A stretch of DNA of 64,000 bases from Uranotaenia lowii (lineage: Eukaryota > Arthropoda > Insecta > Diptera > Culicidae), in the NCBI RefSeq assembly GCF_029784155.1, contig NC_073691.1, positions 131,440,714 through 131,504,713 on the forward strand, given 5' to 3'. Positions 32,047-43,493 of this stretch are shown here, piece after piece. Under the pieces are notes generated by a model. The model saw nothing but the letters and a program-made list of their open reading frames with translations, did not search any database and was not told where the DNA came from. The number at the start of each line of letters is the position of its first letter. Position 1 is the stretch's first letter. Both the position numbers and the translations under genes were made by a program.

Positions 32047-32764
32047 GGTAAGTTCCATATCTTGCTAGAGCAACCATCAACATTTTCAAAAAATTCTTCA
32101 AGGACGCATCAAATCAACTTCAAATATTCAAGCGTCTTTACAAGAAACTCTCCTTTTTCTTGTTTCTATTCGCTGATGCTATTTTGAGCACAACTCGGAA
32201 CTGCATTATGCTCCTTTAATAGTCCAGTTACAAAGACTATATGATCAGCGTGTTCGACTGTACTCCGTAGAGCTTACTTTTTTTTCCTCCGAGAGATATT
32301 TTGCATTCTTTTATACTTCGTAAAGTTTACAACTTCGTTCCTTTGTGTTTCCTGTTTGTGGGTGTTTATTTGAAGGTCCGTGGACTAACAAAATTTCCTT
32401 AACTTAGTATGGAAGCTATGGGATTCGATCCCTAGTCGTATGGCTTGTGAGCCAAACACGTTAGCCATTAGACTAAACTTCCGTCCAATGAAACTCAATT
32501 TTACGATTATCTTATTAATTTAAAATGACTTTGGCAAGAGCCTACTACAATGATTAAACAAGAATAGAAACACTATGTGTTTTGCTTGTTAAAATGTGAA
32601 ATATTGAAAATCATCAAAATTTTCTTCTTATATTCGTTTTGAATTACTCAAAGAATAAATCAAGTATAAATTGACTTATTTTGGATGAATTAATAGGCGT
32701 TCACAACCAAGAATATGAAAAAAAGTGCGAAATCAGAATAGTACCCTTATGTTTTCTACAAGCT
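32047..32764. other. AT-rich DNA, possibly intronic, with one tRNA-like relic
   Basis: Apart from the tRNA-like sequence at 32411-32482 and the MITE target duplication at 32758-32764, nothing is recognised. Confidence 0.4.
32411..32482 (-). ncRNA. tRNA-like sequence (pseudo-tRNA or SINE head)
   Basis: On the minus strand, 72 nt start GGAAGTT and end AGCTTCC, which pair along all seven positions (one G-U) like an acceptor stem. Inside are an A-box-like TAGTCTAATGG, a central hairpin (GTTTGGCT/AGCCATAC) and a B-box-like GGATCGAATCCC. The central hairpin has a 4-nt loop and the T-stem pairs poorly, so a canonical functional tRNA is unlikely. A tRNA-derived retroposon head or decayed tRNA fits better. 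Confidence 0.5.
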
Positions 32765-33224
32765 AGGGGAGATAAGGGCATAACGAGCACCCAGGGCATT
32801 TCTACAAAAGTACGTATTTTCTTAAACAAGTTTTCATGAGGATTTATTTCGTATATCTATATATAGTATTAACTTTTCACCAAAAAAGAAATATCCCTTT
32901 CATCTTTACAGCAATCTTCAATAATAACCAGTTAGGTTCTCAAGTGACAAAAATATTATAATTTTTGAGCACCTCCAAATAAGCTTTTATGACCTTTAAA
33001 TCATCTTGATCTAAAATCATCAAAAATCTGAAAATCATCAAATTTTTTACTTTTCACTTTAACCAATTTTAAAACGCGCTTTTACTTAATTTTTTTTGAC
33101 CTTGGGCGAACAGAGCGCTATTAATCAGGGCAAAATGAGCGCTTTCTGCCGTATAATCAAGCAGCGAATTCAACTCAATGAAGTCATCCGAATAATAGAG
33201 CTACAGCTTGACTTGTTTCATCTG

Positions 33225-33290
33225 TCGATTTGGCATATTGGTAAGGTTTCGGAAAGGTAATCAGTAGACTCGAGCTCGATTCCTGTTTGA
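33225..33290 (+). ncRNA. tRNA-like segment in the left foldback arm
   Basis: The segment contains an A-box-like TGGCATATTGG and, about 35 nt later, a B-box-like GAGCTCGATTCC with one deviation. The same sequence is present inverted in the right arm (33516-33588). Confidence 0.4.
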
Positions 33291-33515
33291 GAGGATTTTT
33301 TTCACACACCATACATGATTGATTTTTTTGATTGTTTCATTATACGGCTAGTAGCATCATCCGTGAAACAAAAAACCAGAATCATAATGTATGAACATGT
33401 GTTAGTTGTTTGATTCAACAAACAGATTACTTTGTTATTGCTTTGTTGAATCTGCGCCTCACCGTTTAGTGCAAAATACATCGATCATGAATGATAAATG
33501 AAAAAAAAAAAATTA

Positions 33516-33588
33516 CCTTGACTAGGAACCGAACTCGAGTCTACTGATGACCTCTCCGACACCTTACCAATAAGCTAAATCGTCAGAT
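33516..33588 (-). ncRNA. tRNA-like segment in the right foldback arm
   Basis: On the minus strand it reads TTAGCTTATTGGTAAGG as A-box-like sequence and GAGTTCGGTTCC as B-box-like sequence, facing the left-arm copy. Each box carries different small deviations from consensus. Confidence 0.4.
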
Positions 33589-33941
33589 GAAACAAGTCAA
33601 ACTGTAGCTTTATTATTCAGTTGACTTCATCGAGTCGAATTCGCTGCTAGATTCCCCGGCAGAAAACGCTCATCGTGCCTAGATTAATGGTGTTTATACT
33701 GCCCCTGGTTCTAGTACTGGTTCTCATTATGCCCCTACAGTGACTGGTTTTCATCTTTCGGCAAAAAGTTTAAAATGCATTTCTAAACGTTTCCATCTAC
33801 TTTTTCAAGCTTCATCCTATTAGGCAATAGACTATTTGAGTGTCTGAACACGAAACAATGATGTAATTTACATATTATAGCTGTTCTCTATGGTTAAAAA
33901 AGCGTTTTCCTTAAGGTGGCCATTATGCCCTTATCTCCCCT

Positions 33942-35348
33942 ACAAGCTTTTTTCAGCGTGAACTCAAACAAAACAAAATTGGAAAACTACCTCGAAATGA
34001 TGAATTTAGGCCTAAATAAATCCGGAAAATCCAATAATCAATATCTAGCGAAGTTTCAAAGACTAGCAACGCTAGCTATAAATGGCGCAAAGCGAAGCAC
34101 ACCGAATGAGGCTCTAAATGCACTACTAAATATTCTGCCTCAACATCAATTCGTTTAGTTAGAGGCGGAACGCAGTGCCTTGAGACTCTCCAAACACAAA
34201 ACGCTCTATAAAGGAGATCTTACAGGACACCTCAAAATCCTTAAGAAATTTAAATTAAACTCACTCATTATGAAAAATGATGACTGGATGGAGCCCATTT
34301 TTAACCTAGACATACCATACCATATAACTATCAATGATAGGGACGTGTGGGAGTCAGGTGGACCTGCGGTTCCTCCCAGATCGATCCTATTCTTCACTGG
34401 TGGGTCAAAAATGGATAATAAAACTGGGGCAGGGGTGGTCGGACCTAGACTCAGGATCTCAATTCCTATGGAAAACTGGCCAACAGTATTCCAAGCCGAA
34501 ATTCAAGCAATTCTAGAATGCACTTTAGCCTGTTTGAAAAGGGGATACAGGAACACAAGTATCTGCATATTCTCTGACAGCCAGGCTGCTCTTCAAGCAC
34601 TAAGTACGCTCACATGTTACTCCAAACTTGTTTGGGAGTGTATAGTTGCCCTAAGAAACCTGGCCATAAGGAACAGAGTATCTTTATTCTGGGTACCAGG
34701 CCACTGCGGTATCCTAGGGAACGAAGAAGCAGACCAACTAGCTAGGGAAGGATCTCAGGGACTGTTGATTGGACCTGAACCTTTCTGCGGAGTATCGAGA
34801 AGTGCCCTGACTATGGAGCTCAAGAACTGGGAAAGCACCACTATTGTTTCCAACTGGAAAACAGCGGAGGGAGCAACTCAGGCAAAAAGATTCATTGAAC
34901 CAAGCGCACGACTCTCCAAACCCATGTTGAACTTAAGTAAGCACGAGTTAAGTACTTACACAGGTCTCTTGACCGGACATTGTCCAACAAAACAGCATCT
35001 CAAAAGGATAAACATAATTCAAAACGATGACTGTCGGTTCTGCGGGTTCGAAAAAGAAACTGCAGAGCATCTTCTATGCAACTGGTGCGCCCTCCTAAAT
35101 AGGGGAGAGCGAGTACTCGGGGCAAAGTTAATAAGCGCACAAGATATATGGTTGCATATCAGGCCTAAGAAGGTTATATCATACATCTTTGATATCATAC
35201 CCGATTGGGATAAAATACTTAGTCAGCAATCATTTGTCACTCCAATCAATAGTGCAGGTGAACCTGAAAGCATATAGTAATGCGGGGTAAATATCACAGT
35301 AGATCAACTACTGGTCACATTGGGCTCTCCCCTACAAGGAAAAAAAAA
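33942..35348 (+). mobile_element. I/LOA-type non-LTR retrotransposon, 3' end with RNase H domain
   Basis: The plus strand holds the last part of the RT-associated region, an RNase H domain, a terminal Cys/His knuckle, a short 3' UTR and an A-run at 35340-35348. It is 5'-truncated, or cut by the MITE that ends at 33941. The presence of RNase H separates it from the jockey and CR1 elements nearby. Confidence 0.75.
33949..35277 (+). pseudogene. RT tail and RNase H domain, with nonsense codon and mutated catalytic residue
   Basis: The tail block (KFQRLATLAINGAKRSTPNEAL, ILPQHQ) runs to a TAG at 34156-34158, after which the same frame resumes (LEAERSALRLS, GDLTGHLKIL). The RNase H domain covers about residues 65-190 of the 34180-35277 frame: FFTGGSK where the family has TDGS, QAEIQAI (Glu), IFSDSQAAL (Asp), and WVPGHCGILGNEEADQLA (His and Asp). 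The first catalytic Asp is therefore Gly. The C-terminus has CRFCGFEKETAEHLLC, a zinc knuckle. It cannot act as an RNase H as it stands. Confidence 0.85.
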
Positions 35349-35484
35349 TGAACTTAACTATCACCAAAAAAAAATGTTCCATTTCAAACTAAACTAAGCT
35401 ATACGAAGGGTTTCATACAAAACCAAAGAGAATTGTGACATAACCTGATAATTGTCAAAAGTTCTCCTTTTTACATTTTATATC

Positions 35485-35688
35485 TTCGACTCACCGTTTA
35501 GTGCAAAACGAATCGATCATGAATGAAAATCATTTGAATTCATCGAGTTGAATTCGATGCAAGATTATACGCCAGAAAACGCTCATCGTGCCCGGATTTA
35601 GTGTCTGAACACTGATTAAAGCTGTTTTCTATGATTAAATAAGCGTCCTTCTTAAGGTGGCTATTATGCCCTTATCTCACCTATGTAC
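35485..35688. repeat. Partial copy of the 32765-33941 MITE (right end)
   Basis: From cgactcaccgtttagtgcaaaac to ggctattatgcccttatctc the sequence parallels 33455-33935 with a central deletion. Only the right terminal repeat is present. Confidence 0.7.
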
Positions 35689-36346
35689 TATGAGAGCTGA
35701 TTTAAAAAATGGGAGGCTCTTTCATTAATATAAATCATCTTATGTCATAAGAACTCGTTTGCCAATTCAATCAAACATCTCTTAATATCAAACCTTTTTA
35801 GTGTATCAATTTATACCTAAGGATTTTTTTTAAATTGTTGAGGTTCCTTTTGGTTTATTTTGTATAAGAGCCCAATGGTTCATGCTCTTTAATCATCTCA
35901 TTTCATCAAAATTTGAATGTTAGCCAAATTTGATGGAAAACGTTTGGAAATTGTTTATGTTCTGTCAAATTAAACAAGTTATATGGGGAATGAGATATAT
36001 ATGGGATAGAATATGGGAAAATATATGGGACCCCCCCCCACTATTCAAGCAATTCGGGGGTTTTCATTACAACTAATCACATGAACATATAAACTTTTCT
36101 ACTTATATATTAATTCATCTCATCACGTTAAACTTTGTTTGTGTTACAAATATGAGGTAAATCGCTTGAAAATGATTTGAGGTTTGTCATATGTTATGTT
36201 TATTTTGTATGGAAGCAATAACTATAATACAAACCAAAACCCTCAGATGCCCAATTTCACGATGATCGATTTAGTTGTTTCCAAGTCTTTAGGGAACAGG
36301 CAAACATACTTTTTTTATATAGATAGATGTGATAGATATTACGTAG
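35689..36346. other. AT-rich DNA without recognised features
   Basis: It includes a C9-10 run at about 36031. No coding or repeat signature was seen. Confidence 0.4.
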
Positions 36347-37270
36347 GGTAGGGGAAAGGTTTCCTAAATGGGCCTATCGGGTTAAATGACCCTACGGCTG
36401 TTTGACGAAATGGCTGACTAGACAGCTTATCTGACCAATGCATTTTGAGGGTGATACGCTTAGAACATAAGGCAAAAAAGAATTTTATGAATTTACAAAC
36501 TCATAAAAATTTAAAAAATCATACAAGGTTTTGATACATTTTGATGTAATATTTCGACTTTTAAAAATTATACGTAAAGAAGCTTAAAACAAAAACTAGG
36601 ATGGTTTTTGTTTCTTTTTCAAATGAACTTAAGAAACCAAACATATTTTAGCTTTTGTGGAGGTTTTATAATGATTATGTAGTGGAATAATAGAGTGTTT
36701 TTGTATGCCCCCATCATGTTTGTAAAATGCCTCCATCTTAAAATAACAGGTTAAATAGAATAAATAAATCATTTTTATCATTGAATCTTCAAATCTAAGC
36801 TCTGAATAACATCTTAAGAAAGAATTGAAGATCTAAAAACAGATTTGATAGAGTTTTTCTCATGAATGAACTGCCTCCATAGTATGGCAACCCTAACTTT
36901 TGTTTTATTCAATAAAATTATAATATACAAAGACTTTTATAAAACTTCAGCTTTGTCGTACGGAAATAATTACTTTCTAGCAGTTTCAATGAAATTATAC
37001 GGAAATATTGCCCAAAAAAAAAGAAATTTTGTTCAAAACATAAATAGGCGCATTTAGCCTGCACAGTTTGAGGTTCGGCATTTTAGACAACACCTAGAAT
37101 AAAATCGATTTCTTGGAAACAGAAGAAAATTTTAACATATAAATTACCCCAATGTATAGAAAACAGATGCCTGCACACGTGTATATAGTTTTTGTACACA
37201 TATTCGATGTGATATTTGATTAAATCAACGTTCTGCTTAATAGGCGCATATAGCCCGCTCCTCCCCTACC
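36347..37270. mobile_element. MITE with GGTAGGGGA terminal inverted repeats
   Basis: The left end is GGTAGGGGAAAGG and the right end the complement of GGTAGGGGAGGAGCGGG. Internally it contains repeats of the motif aggcgcat.tagcc. Over 36347-36975 it is the inverted partner of 28243-28868. No transposase is encoded and the target duplication is unclear. Confidence 0.7.
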
Positions 37271-37330
37271 AATAAAGTGGTTTTTATTTGCTGGGTTCGT
37301 ATTGCTTCTGATAAACAAAACAAGTAATTG

Positions 37331-37402
37331 GGCTTGTGATATAGCTCAGTTGGCAACGCAGTTGTCTTCTGAGACAATGTCCACGGGTTCGAGCCCGAGA
37401 AT
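37331..37402 (+). ncRNA. tRNA-derived SINE head
   Basis: A perfect A-box (TAGCTCAGTTGG, about 37342-37353) and a near-perfect B-box (GGTTCGAGCCC, 37386-37396) are spaced as in a tRNA. The anticodon-arm equivalent TTGTC..GACAA is intact, but the acceptor stem does not pair. This is typical of the RNA polymerase III promoter of a SINE. The downstream body (to about 37490) is short and unidentified. Confidence 0.6.
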
Positions 37403-37525
37403 TTTTTAGGCACAATTTTCCAGTATGTTTGGATAACGAGCCGGTATTAAGCCTACCCCATCCTGATACCAAGAGTAAACATCGAACACATTATTTATTT
37501 ACATAGTATTCCGTCTTACGACATA

Positions 37526-37584
37526 ACTTGACGAACATAATTCCTAAAATTCACTCGGTTCATAGCAACCGTTCTCCAATTTCG
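37526..37584 (-). repeat. Fragment of the RTE-B 3' end
   Basis: The stretch cgaacataattcctaaaattcactcggttcatagcaaccgttctccaattt repeats 24690-24745 with few changes. It is the last codons of the RTE-B ORF, inserted or left behind next to the SINE-like sequence. Confidence 0.75.
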
Positions 37585-37599
37585 AACACATCGAACACA

Positions 37600-39403
37600 G
37601 TTGTACTCGTTAAGTTTTTCAATGACTGTCCGCTAACTGCAACGTTGATATAAAGTCGCAAATGCCATAAGGATGGTAAAACGACTATAATGGAAACATG
37701 ATTGCTCATTGGTAAAGACAAAAAGTAACTTTCATATGTTAAGCTTTATAACAACAAAATCATTACTTCATCCGTGAGATTACGTTTGAGAAACGTTTTC
37801 CCATCAAGTATTTATTCCCATTTGTTTTAACAGGTTATCGTTATCGTCATACCATCTTTTTCGGTATAATTAAAGGTATCCTCTGATAAACAAACGACTC
37901 CGAATCGTATTATGAATATTTTCCACTTAACCCAAAACATTTTCAATTCTATTTTTCATCGGTATGTTTTATGTCTTCCGGCTTTTTCCAAGATCCGGAA
38001 CGAATAGAAAGAAACAGGGATACGAAACGAGGGCACATCGCTGATCCTCTTCTTTATCCTCATTCCGGGACAAGCACTTAGGAGCTCAACGGGGGGGTTT
38101 GGTGTGCTTGAAAAATTGCTACATGCTCGTATGCGTGGAAATCCGGAATCACACTACCGATGGCTTAAATTCGAAACAACCAAGAAAATTTCTGCAGAGA
38201 AACGAATCCTGTCACAAACAGAAAGACAAACACACTTCATTGTCAGATGGATAACGTGAAAACATTGGTTAGGAGCATGAAACGCAGAAAATCGATGGCC
38301 CATACTACACACATACTTACCTAGTCTGTTTTCGATGGAAATCAAAAGTTTTCAATACCATCATCAAAAATTGAGTTTCAAGAGTCAAAACATTATCTTG
38401 TACAACCATCAAAGGAAAAAATTTACCTTAATAAATAGATGGTATGAATAGGCGTAGGCGTTCAATGTTGGCGTATACTTTACAATATTCAGCGGCCAGC
38501 CCACGTTCGTTGATAGGGCTCTTTATCTGTACATGAAGTCACGTGTTTATCCACCTACAATGTCGGCGATATCATATACAAATGATAAAAATCATAATTC
38601 AAATTTGCGCGCGCCTAACTAACGACACCTACACTGAGCGTGTCTACTGAGGAAGAAAACGTCATACGAAAAAAGTTTTTACGCTTGCTTGGCTTCAGTC
38701 CATTTGAGCTTTCCCTGTCAAACATTCTACGAAAAAAAAAAATCAGATTAGGATCAATGAATTGATTAACTTATGATAGCTTATGAAAAAGTTTTCGACA
38801 ACAATACTTCGGAGTTCAAACAGGATAACATCTGAATTTGTCCTATAAAATAAAGTTTTATAGGAAAATCCAGACTATATACTAGACTGAGTCGATTTGA
38901 GGTCTTTTTCGAAATCCTCAAACCCTGGGGTCTGAAAAGCTTCGTTTTGATTCAAAACACATCCATGTTTTTTTGCAGAATTTTTAAGTAACATTTACAT
39001 GAGTAGATTTTAACTTTTAGATTTGCTTGGGAAAATTGAATATTTTGTACTAAGAAATCAATATCATTTTTGTTTCTTTTGTGGAACCAAGCCTGCTAAT
39101 GGTTTTTGTGCCAATTTATAATTTCTCCAAAGGAAATTTTCCGCTGAACAACTATCGAGGAACGTAACTTCGTATCGTGTTAGACAATCAAGTTATCAGC
39201 TGTTTAATTAACAGAGGTTTGTCTTTTTGCATTGATAAACAATAAATTTAATTGACACCATTCTGCAGGGTGCTTTGCGAGGAATTGCATGACCACTTTT
39301 CATGCAATAGTTCGCGGGGCGGGACTTATCGGTGTCCTACAGAAAGCTACTGGATTTTTTTATCAACTCAAGCAATTAAACTTCCAATACTGTCAAATTG
39401 ATA
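37600..39403. other. Intergenic DNA without recognised features
   Basis: Composition is mixed, with a slightly GC-richer part at about 37980-38240. No element ends, domains or RNA genes were seen. Small ORFs lack any recognised motif. Confidence 0.4.
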
Positions 39404-39806
39404 CCGTAAACTGGGGGAACTTTGATCACTTTTTTCATTCGACCCATTCCAAGCACCCCTCAACTGAAGAACCGATTTTTATTTTTCATTATCCAAAAAT
39501 AAATTACATAGCGTTAGAAAGGTTATTTCTTGAGTGTCATTTTCCATTAAAAGATTTTCAGCTACCTTTTTTTAGAAATGAGTTTGTTAACGTTGAAATT
39601 TAAAAATTTCAGTATGAAATTAAATTGATTTTTGCAAATATTCTTTACTTATAACATAACTTTGTCAAAAATCTAGCTATGCCAAAAAAAATTACTGCAA
39701 AGTGATGGTAGAAAAGCCATCTTTTAAGCATGATATAAGATTAATAACAGTTACTGCAAGTTTACGCTCTAGAATCGTTGATAAAGGTATCTATTTTTAA
39801 GCGTTG

Positions 39807-40203
39807 TGACGTCACAAAAATTCTACTGTTTTTAAATTTATGATTTACTGAAATTTCACATATTGTCAAAAATTGGAGGTCTCTTCAAACTTTTTGAGTG
39901 GAATTTAATGCAATTTTTAGATTGAAAATCGGTTTAGCAGGTTTCGAGTTGCACCCGGATAAAGAATGCGTTGTGACGTCACGAAAATTTATTTACTTTT
40001 TTTTTTGAAAACGTTCAAGACATTTTACTTCAACACTATGATAGTATTTCTTCAATTCAAGTTCAACACAACAATGTGCTTCAATAAACGAATTCTATTA
40101 TCAAGTTTTTAAAGAAACTAATTTCTTTTTTCATTAACTCAGTTGTTTTTAAACATTTCTAATAAAACATATAAAACATTATTTGCAAAGGGTTGTGACG
40201 TCA
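39807..40203. promoter_or_regulatory. Three CRE-like palindromes
   Basis: TGACGTCA occurs at 39807-39814, 39974-39981 and 40196-40203, each inside the longer shared context GTTGTGACGTCAC followed by AAAATT-like sequence. TGACGTCA is the canonical CREB/ATF site. Whether it acts here is unknown; the repeated longer context suggests descent from an ancestral tandem unit. Confidence 0.5.
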
Positions 40204-41827
40204 CGAAATTTTATGGTTAGCTACATGAAATAAATCAAAGTATAATCTTAAAATGCATGCTTGATTTACTTAAAATACTTAAAAACTTAATAAATAATGT
40301 GATTTGGTGATGAAATCGATACATTTATTCCCAAAAATTAAAAGGAAATTAATCTCAAAGGCCCATATAAGCAGATAAAGTTTGCAACACTGCTCACATC
40401 AATTTTATTCGAAGTTTTTTTGTGCGATCATATGAATATTATTTAGGACAAAACTAAAACTAGGAAAAATTTATTCGTAAAAGCATTGAAATGTGTTTCT
40501 GAATCTTTTTAATCTTTAATTGCGAAGGAAAGGGAAAAATAAATGATAATTTCAAAGCCTTTGATCTTTTCAAAGATAGTTAATCGACACTAGAGTGCCT
40601 AAATCAGCCATCTAATGAAAATCTTATAAATTGCAAGCTTAAATAGATCCTAGGCCTAACACAAAGTCCAGTGCCAAATTTGGGGATTGGCCCACGGAAA
40701 TAGAGGGCAAAACGAGTTTAAAATTTGTATGGAATTATGAGAAATTGGGTTTGGAAAGACATGAAAACAAAGTTATGCACCAATTTCTAAAGTCCCTATC
40801 GGCTGATTTGTTTTAATTATAGTCATTCACAAAACTTTCATTATGACAAAAAGTTTATCTCAAGATCCCATTTCGACAATGGTTTAGTTAAAAAGGTTTT
40901 TGAGTTTCAAAAATTAGCTTCTGATGGGACAAATACAAAAAATACCTGAATGATCGTTAATCGACGCTAATTTTAAACGTTATAGCTGTTTTATGATCAC
41001 TCTAATCGAAACGCGTTCCTCAGACGAAATATTGTCATAATCAAAGCTTTAAAATACTAAAATTAAAAGAAAAATTGGTTGATAAAGACTTAAATTATTG
41101 AGGTAAATCAGCTGCGTTGCACAACCCCTTCCCTTAGAATAATCTGACCCAAAATTTTGCATGAGACCATGTGCTATTACATATTTGAATTTGTTTAATT
41201 TTGTAATTCAGTTCAAAGTCTCTTTTGTGAGATTTTATGTGAACACGGGGTTCGATTTGGATTTTCTAGTGACATTCTTTGAGGTGGAAATTTCAATAAG
41301 GGCAGTTTTCTATTAAAATAATTTATTTAATTTAATTTATTAATTTTCTATGAAAATCTTATGAATTTTTCAATAAAAAAAAAGTTAATCTGTTAAGTTT
41401 ACCATGTTCAAAGATTTTTTGAATCTCATTACATTTATTTCATGGAACTTATTTTGTTTGAACATAATGTTTTACGTCACGCTGGAATCACGCTGGAATG
41501 GGTCATTCATTTTTCAATATTCTGGAAGGGGTTGCTTTTTCGTAATACCTAAAAACTTTAAACCCCTTACTGAGGTGAGGAGTATGCAACATGATCATTG
41601 ATTGCAGTAAATTCAAACGACATTGGTGGTTATAATTAAATGTTAGTTATAAAACCAGATTTCGAGTTACGGGGTAACTTTGATCACTACGGTTTTTACG
41701 TATCTGAACTTCTTCAAATTTATTATTTTGATGACATTAAGCACAGGAGGCTCGAAAAAACTATAACAGTATTTTTATGTTGGGACTCAATTGAATTTTT
41801 CAACGTTTTCTTCCAAAAACAAATATA

Positions 41828-42781
41828 CCGTCAAACGGGGCATCATGCAACAGCGGGGTTCGATGCAACATTTATATAACACTACATTGAATCAATTTTT
41901 AATTTAATGTATTGTAATAAAGTTATCTTTAAATGATAACAAAATGATGATGACATAATTTCTCGCATCTTAAGCTAGTTGTCTCAAGTTTTTTATTTTT
42001 ATGTAAAATTTGAAAAATCGAGCAATAAATGTACAAATTTTAACATTTTTTGATGCCGAAAAAAACTTTACCCAGTATGACGGATCGGCTTGATAAAATT
42101 ACCTACAAACTTTTTACTGGTTTCCTCATATTATACCAACATTGTTTCTGTAAAAATATTTTTCGAACAATCACCCAATTTTTTTAAATGAATATTTTTA
42201 ATATTCAGTTAGGTGTCTGGGGTTAAATGCAACAAAATGCAAATCAAAGAAATACCTTGTAAATCTCGTTTCCAAGTGTTGGAATATGAATGTTTTGAAT
42301 CACGCGTTTGTAAACATTTAAATTTCATTCATCCAAACATTTATTTTTATGATTTCAGCTTTCAGAATTTTTCGTAGTATTATTTAACCCCTAAATGTAT
42401 GCAGCATCCTTAATTTCAGAAAAAAATGTGAAAATTTGTTTTTACAGACCCAAAAACTACTGCAATTGGTGTTGTCAGGCGTAATGGTCTTTAAGACATC
42501 GCAAATATATTAAAAATTATGAATTTTCGTACGTGTTCATAAGATTCTTCATTAAAAACAAAGTTTGTTGCAAGTTACCCCATTTTCTAAGAAGGGTGAA
42601 AATCGCATGTTTTAAGAAAATTAAAAATAACTGAAGAAACCAATAATTTTTTTAACTACGCCAATTTGATGTCCCAGCATCCTTAAAACTTTTGATGCAT
42701 AAAGGATACGATTAACTGTGAACATAAGTTTTTTAGAAGCTATTGAAGTTGAAAATTGTTGCATGTTGCCCCAGTTGACGG
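41828..42781. mobile_element. TA-flanked MITE nested in the 39404-43375 element
   Basis: The ends CCGTCAAACGGGGCA and the inverted TGCCCCAGTTGACGG are flanked by TA (41826-41827, 42782-42783). It is 954 bp and non-coding. The ends are related to those of the host element (CCGT.AAC..GGGG), so the two belong to one superfamily. Confidence 0.7.
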
Positions 42782-43493
42782 TACTCGAAAGATGGATCAT
42801 GTTGCTGCATACATTTAGGGGCAAAAATTATAAACATTTCTCAATATTTTTTGGCTTCAAAAACAAATAAAATTTTACCTTCACGCAATTCCCTAAGTCC
42901 TCGTACTGTTCCCATGTTCTTTTTTATTCAAACTTAATCATTTGATAGGGTTTTTAGCGTTTTTTTTCTATACGGGCTATTTCATGGAAAATACCCGTTT
43001 TTTTCAATATCCAAAAATTATCATCAAATGACCATAAAAACAACACTTAAACTTAACCTAAACCAAGAAAAAACGTGAATTTTCTCATTAAATAACCCAT
43101 TTGCTCCTAAATGCTTAAATTTGATCAGGGAGATGTTTGTTTGTGAGCCTTCAAAAAACCAGATATTTTCAGTTTTTAAAATTATGTTTTAATTAATATA
43201 AAAAATCTCCTAATACAAACCAAATTTAGCTTAATTGTAACTCAATTTACAGGCTTTCAAACGTAGTAAACAGTTTTTAGATATTTTAACTTTATACTTA
43301 GTTGATGATGATAATCTGCAAAAATTTCAAGTTGATCAAAGTTACCCCGCTGATCAAAGTTCCCCCAGTTTACGGTACTCTAAACAAGATGAGAGTTAGT
43401 AATTATTTGTTGTAGTGTTGATAACAATAAAAATAAGATGTCCAGTTGGTTTTCTCTTTCTCGTCGGTTTCGCCGACTGAAGTTATTTTTTAG

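Larger units (their letters stand above)
32765..33941. mobile_element. Foldback MITE with AGGGGAGATAAGGGCAT termini
   Basis: The element begins AGGGGAGATAAGGGCATAA and ends with the inverted complement. It is flanked by acaagct on both sides (32758-32764, 33942-33948; extension to 8 or 9 bp is possible). The arms are inverted copies over several hundred bases: 33130-33300 pairs with 33510-33690. The centre is AT-rich. No transposase is encoded. A partial second copy lies at 35485-35688. Confidence 0.85.
39404..43375. mobile_element. Long TA-flanked element with CCGTAAACTGGGGGAACTTTGATC inverted ends
   Basis: The left end CCGTAAACTGGGGGAACTTT recurs inverted at the right end (...CCCCCAGTTTACGG), and both are flanked by TA (39402-39403, 43376-43377). 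This is the Tc1/mariner type of target. The 4-kb interior is AT-rich and non-coding apart from short frames, and it hosts a second, smaller element (41828-42781). The motif ggtaactttgatca also occurs inside (41673 and, inverted, about 43336), which suggests more than one nested end. It is non-autonomous. Confidence 0.65.

Noticed and set aside
31664..32058. Ala/Val/Glu-rich and His/Pro-rich small ORFs on both strands
   Set aside because: They are low-complexity translation of GC-rich CAG/GGT repeats, likely 5' UTR. There is no conserved domain.
35325..35345. tctcccctacaagg as a terminal repeat of the AGGGGAG MITE family
   Set aside because: It is adjacent to the poly(A) end of the RNase H element, and no inverted partner or internal MITE homology lies beside it. 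The match is short and probably coincidental.
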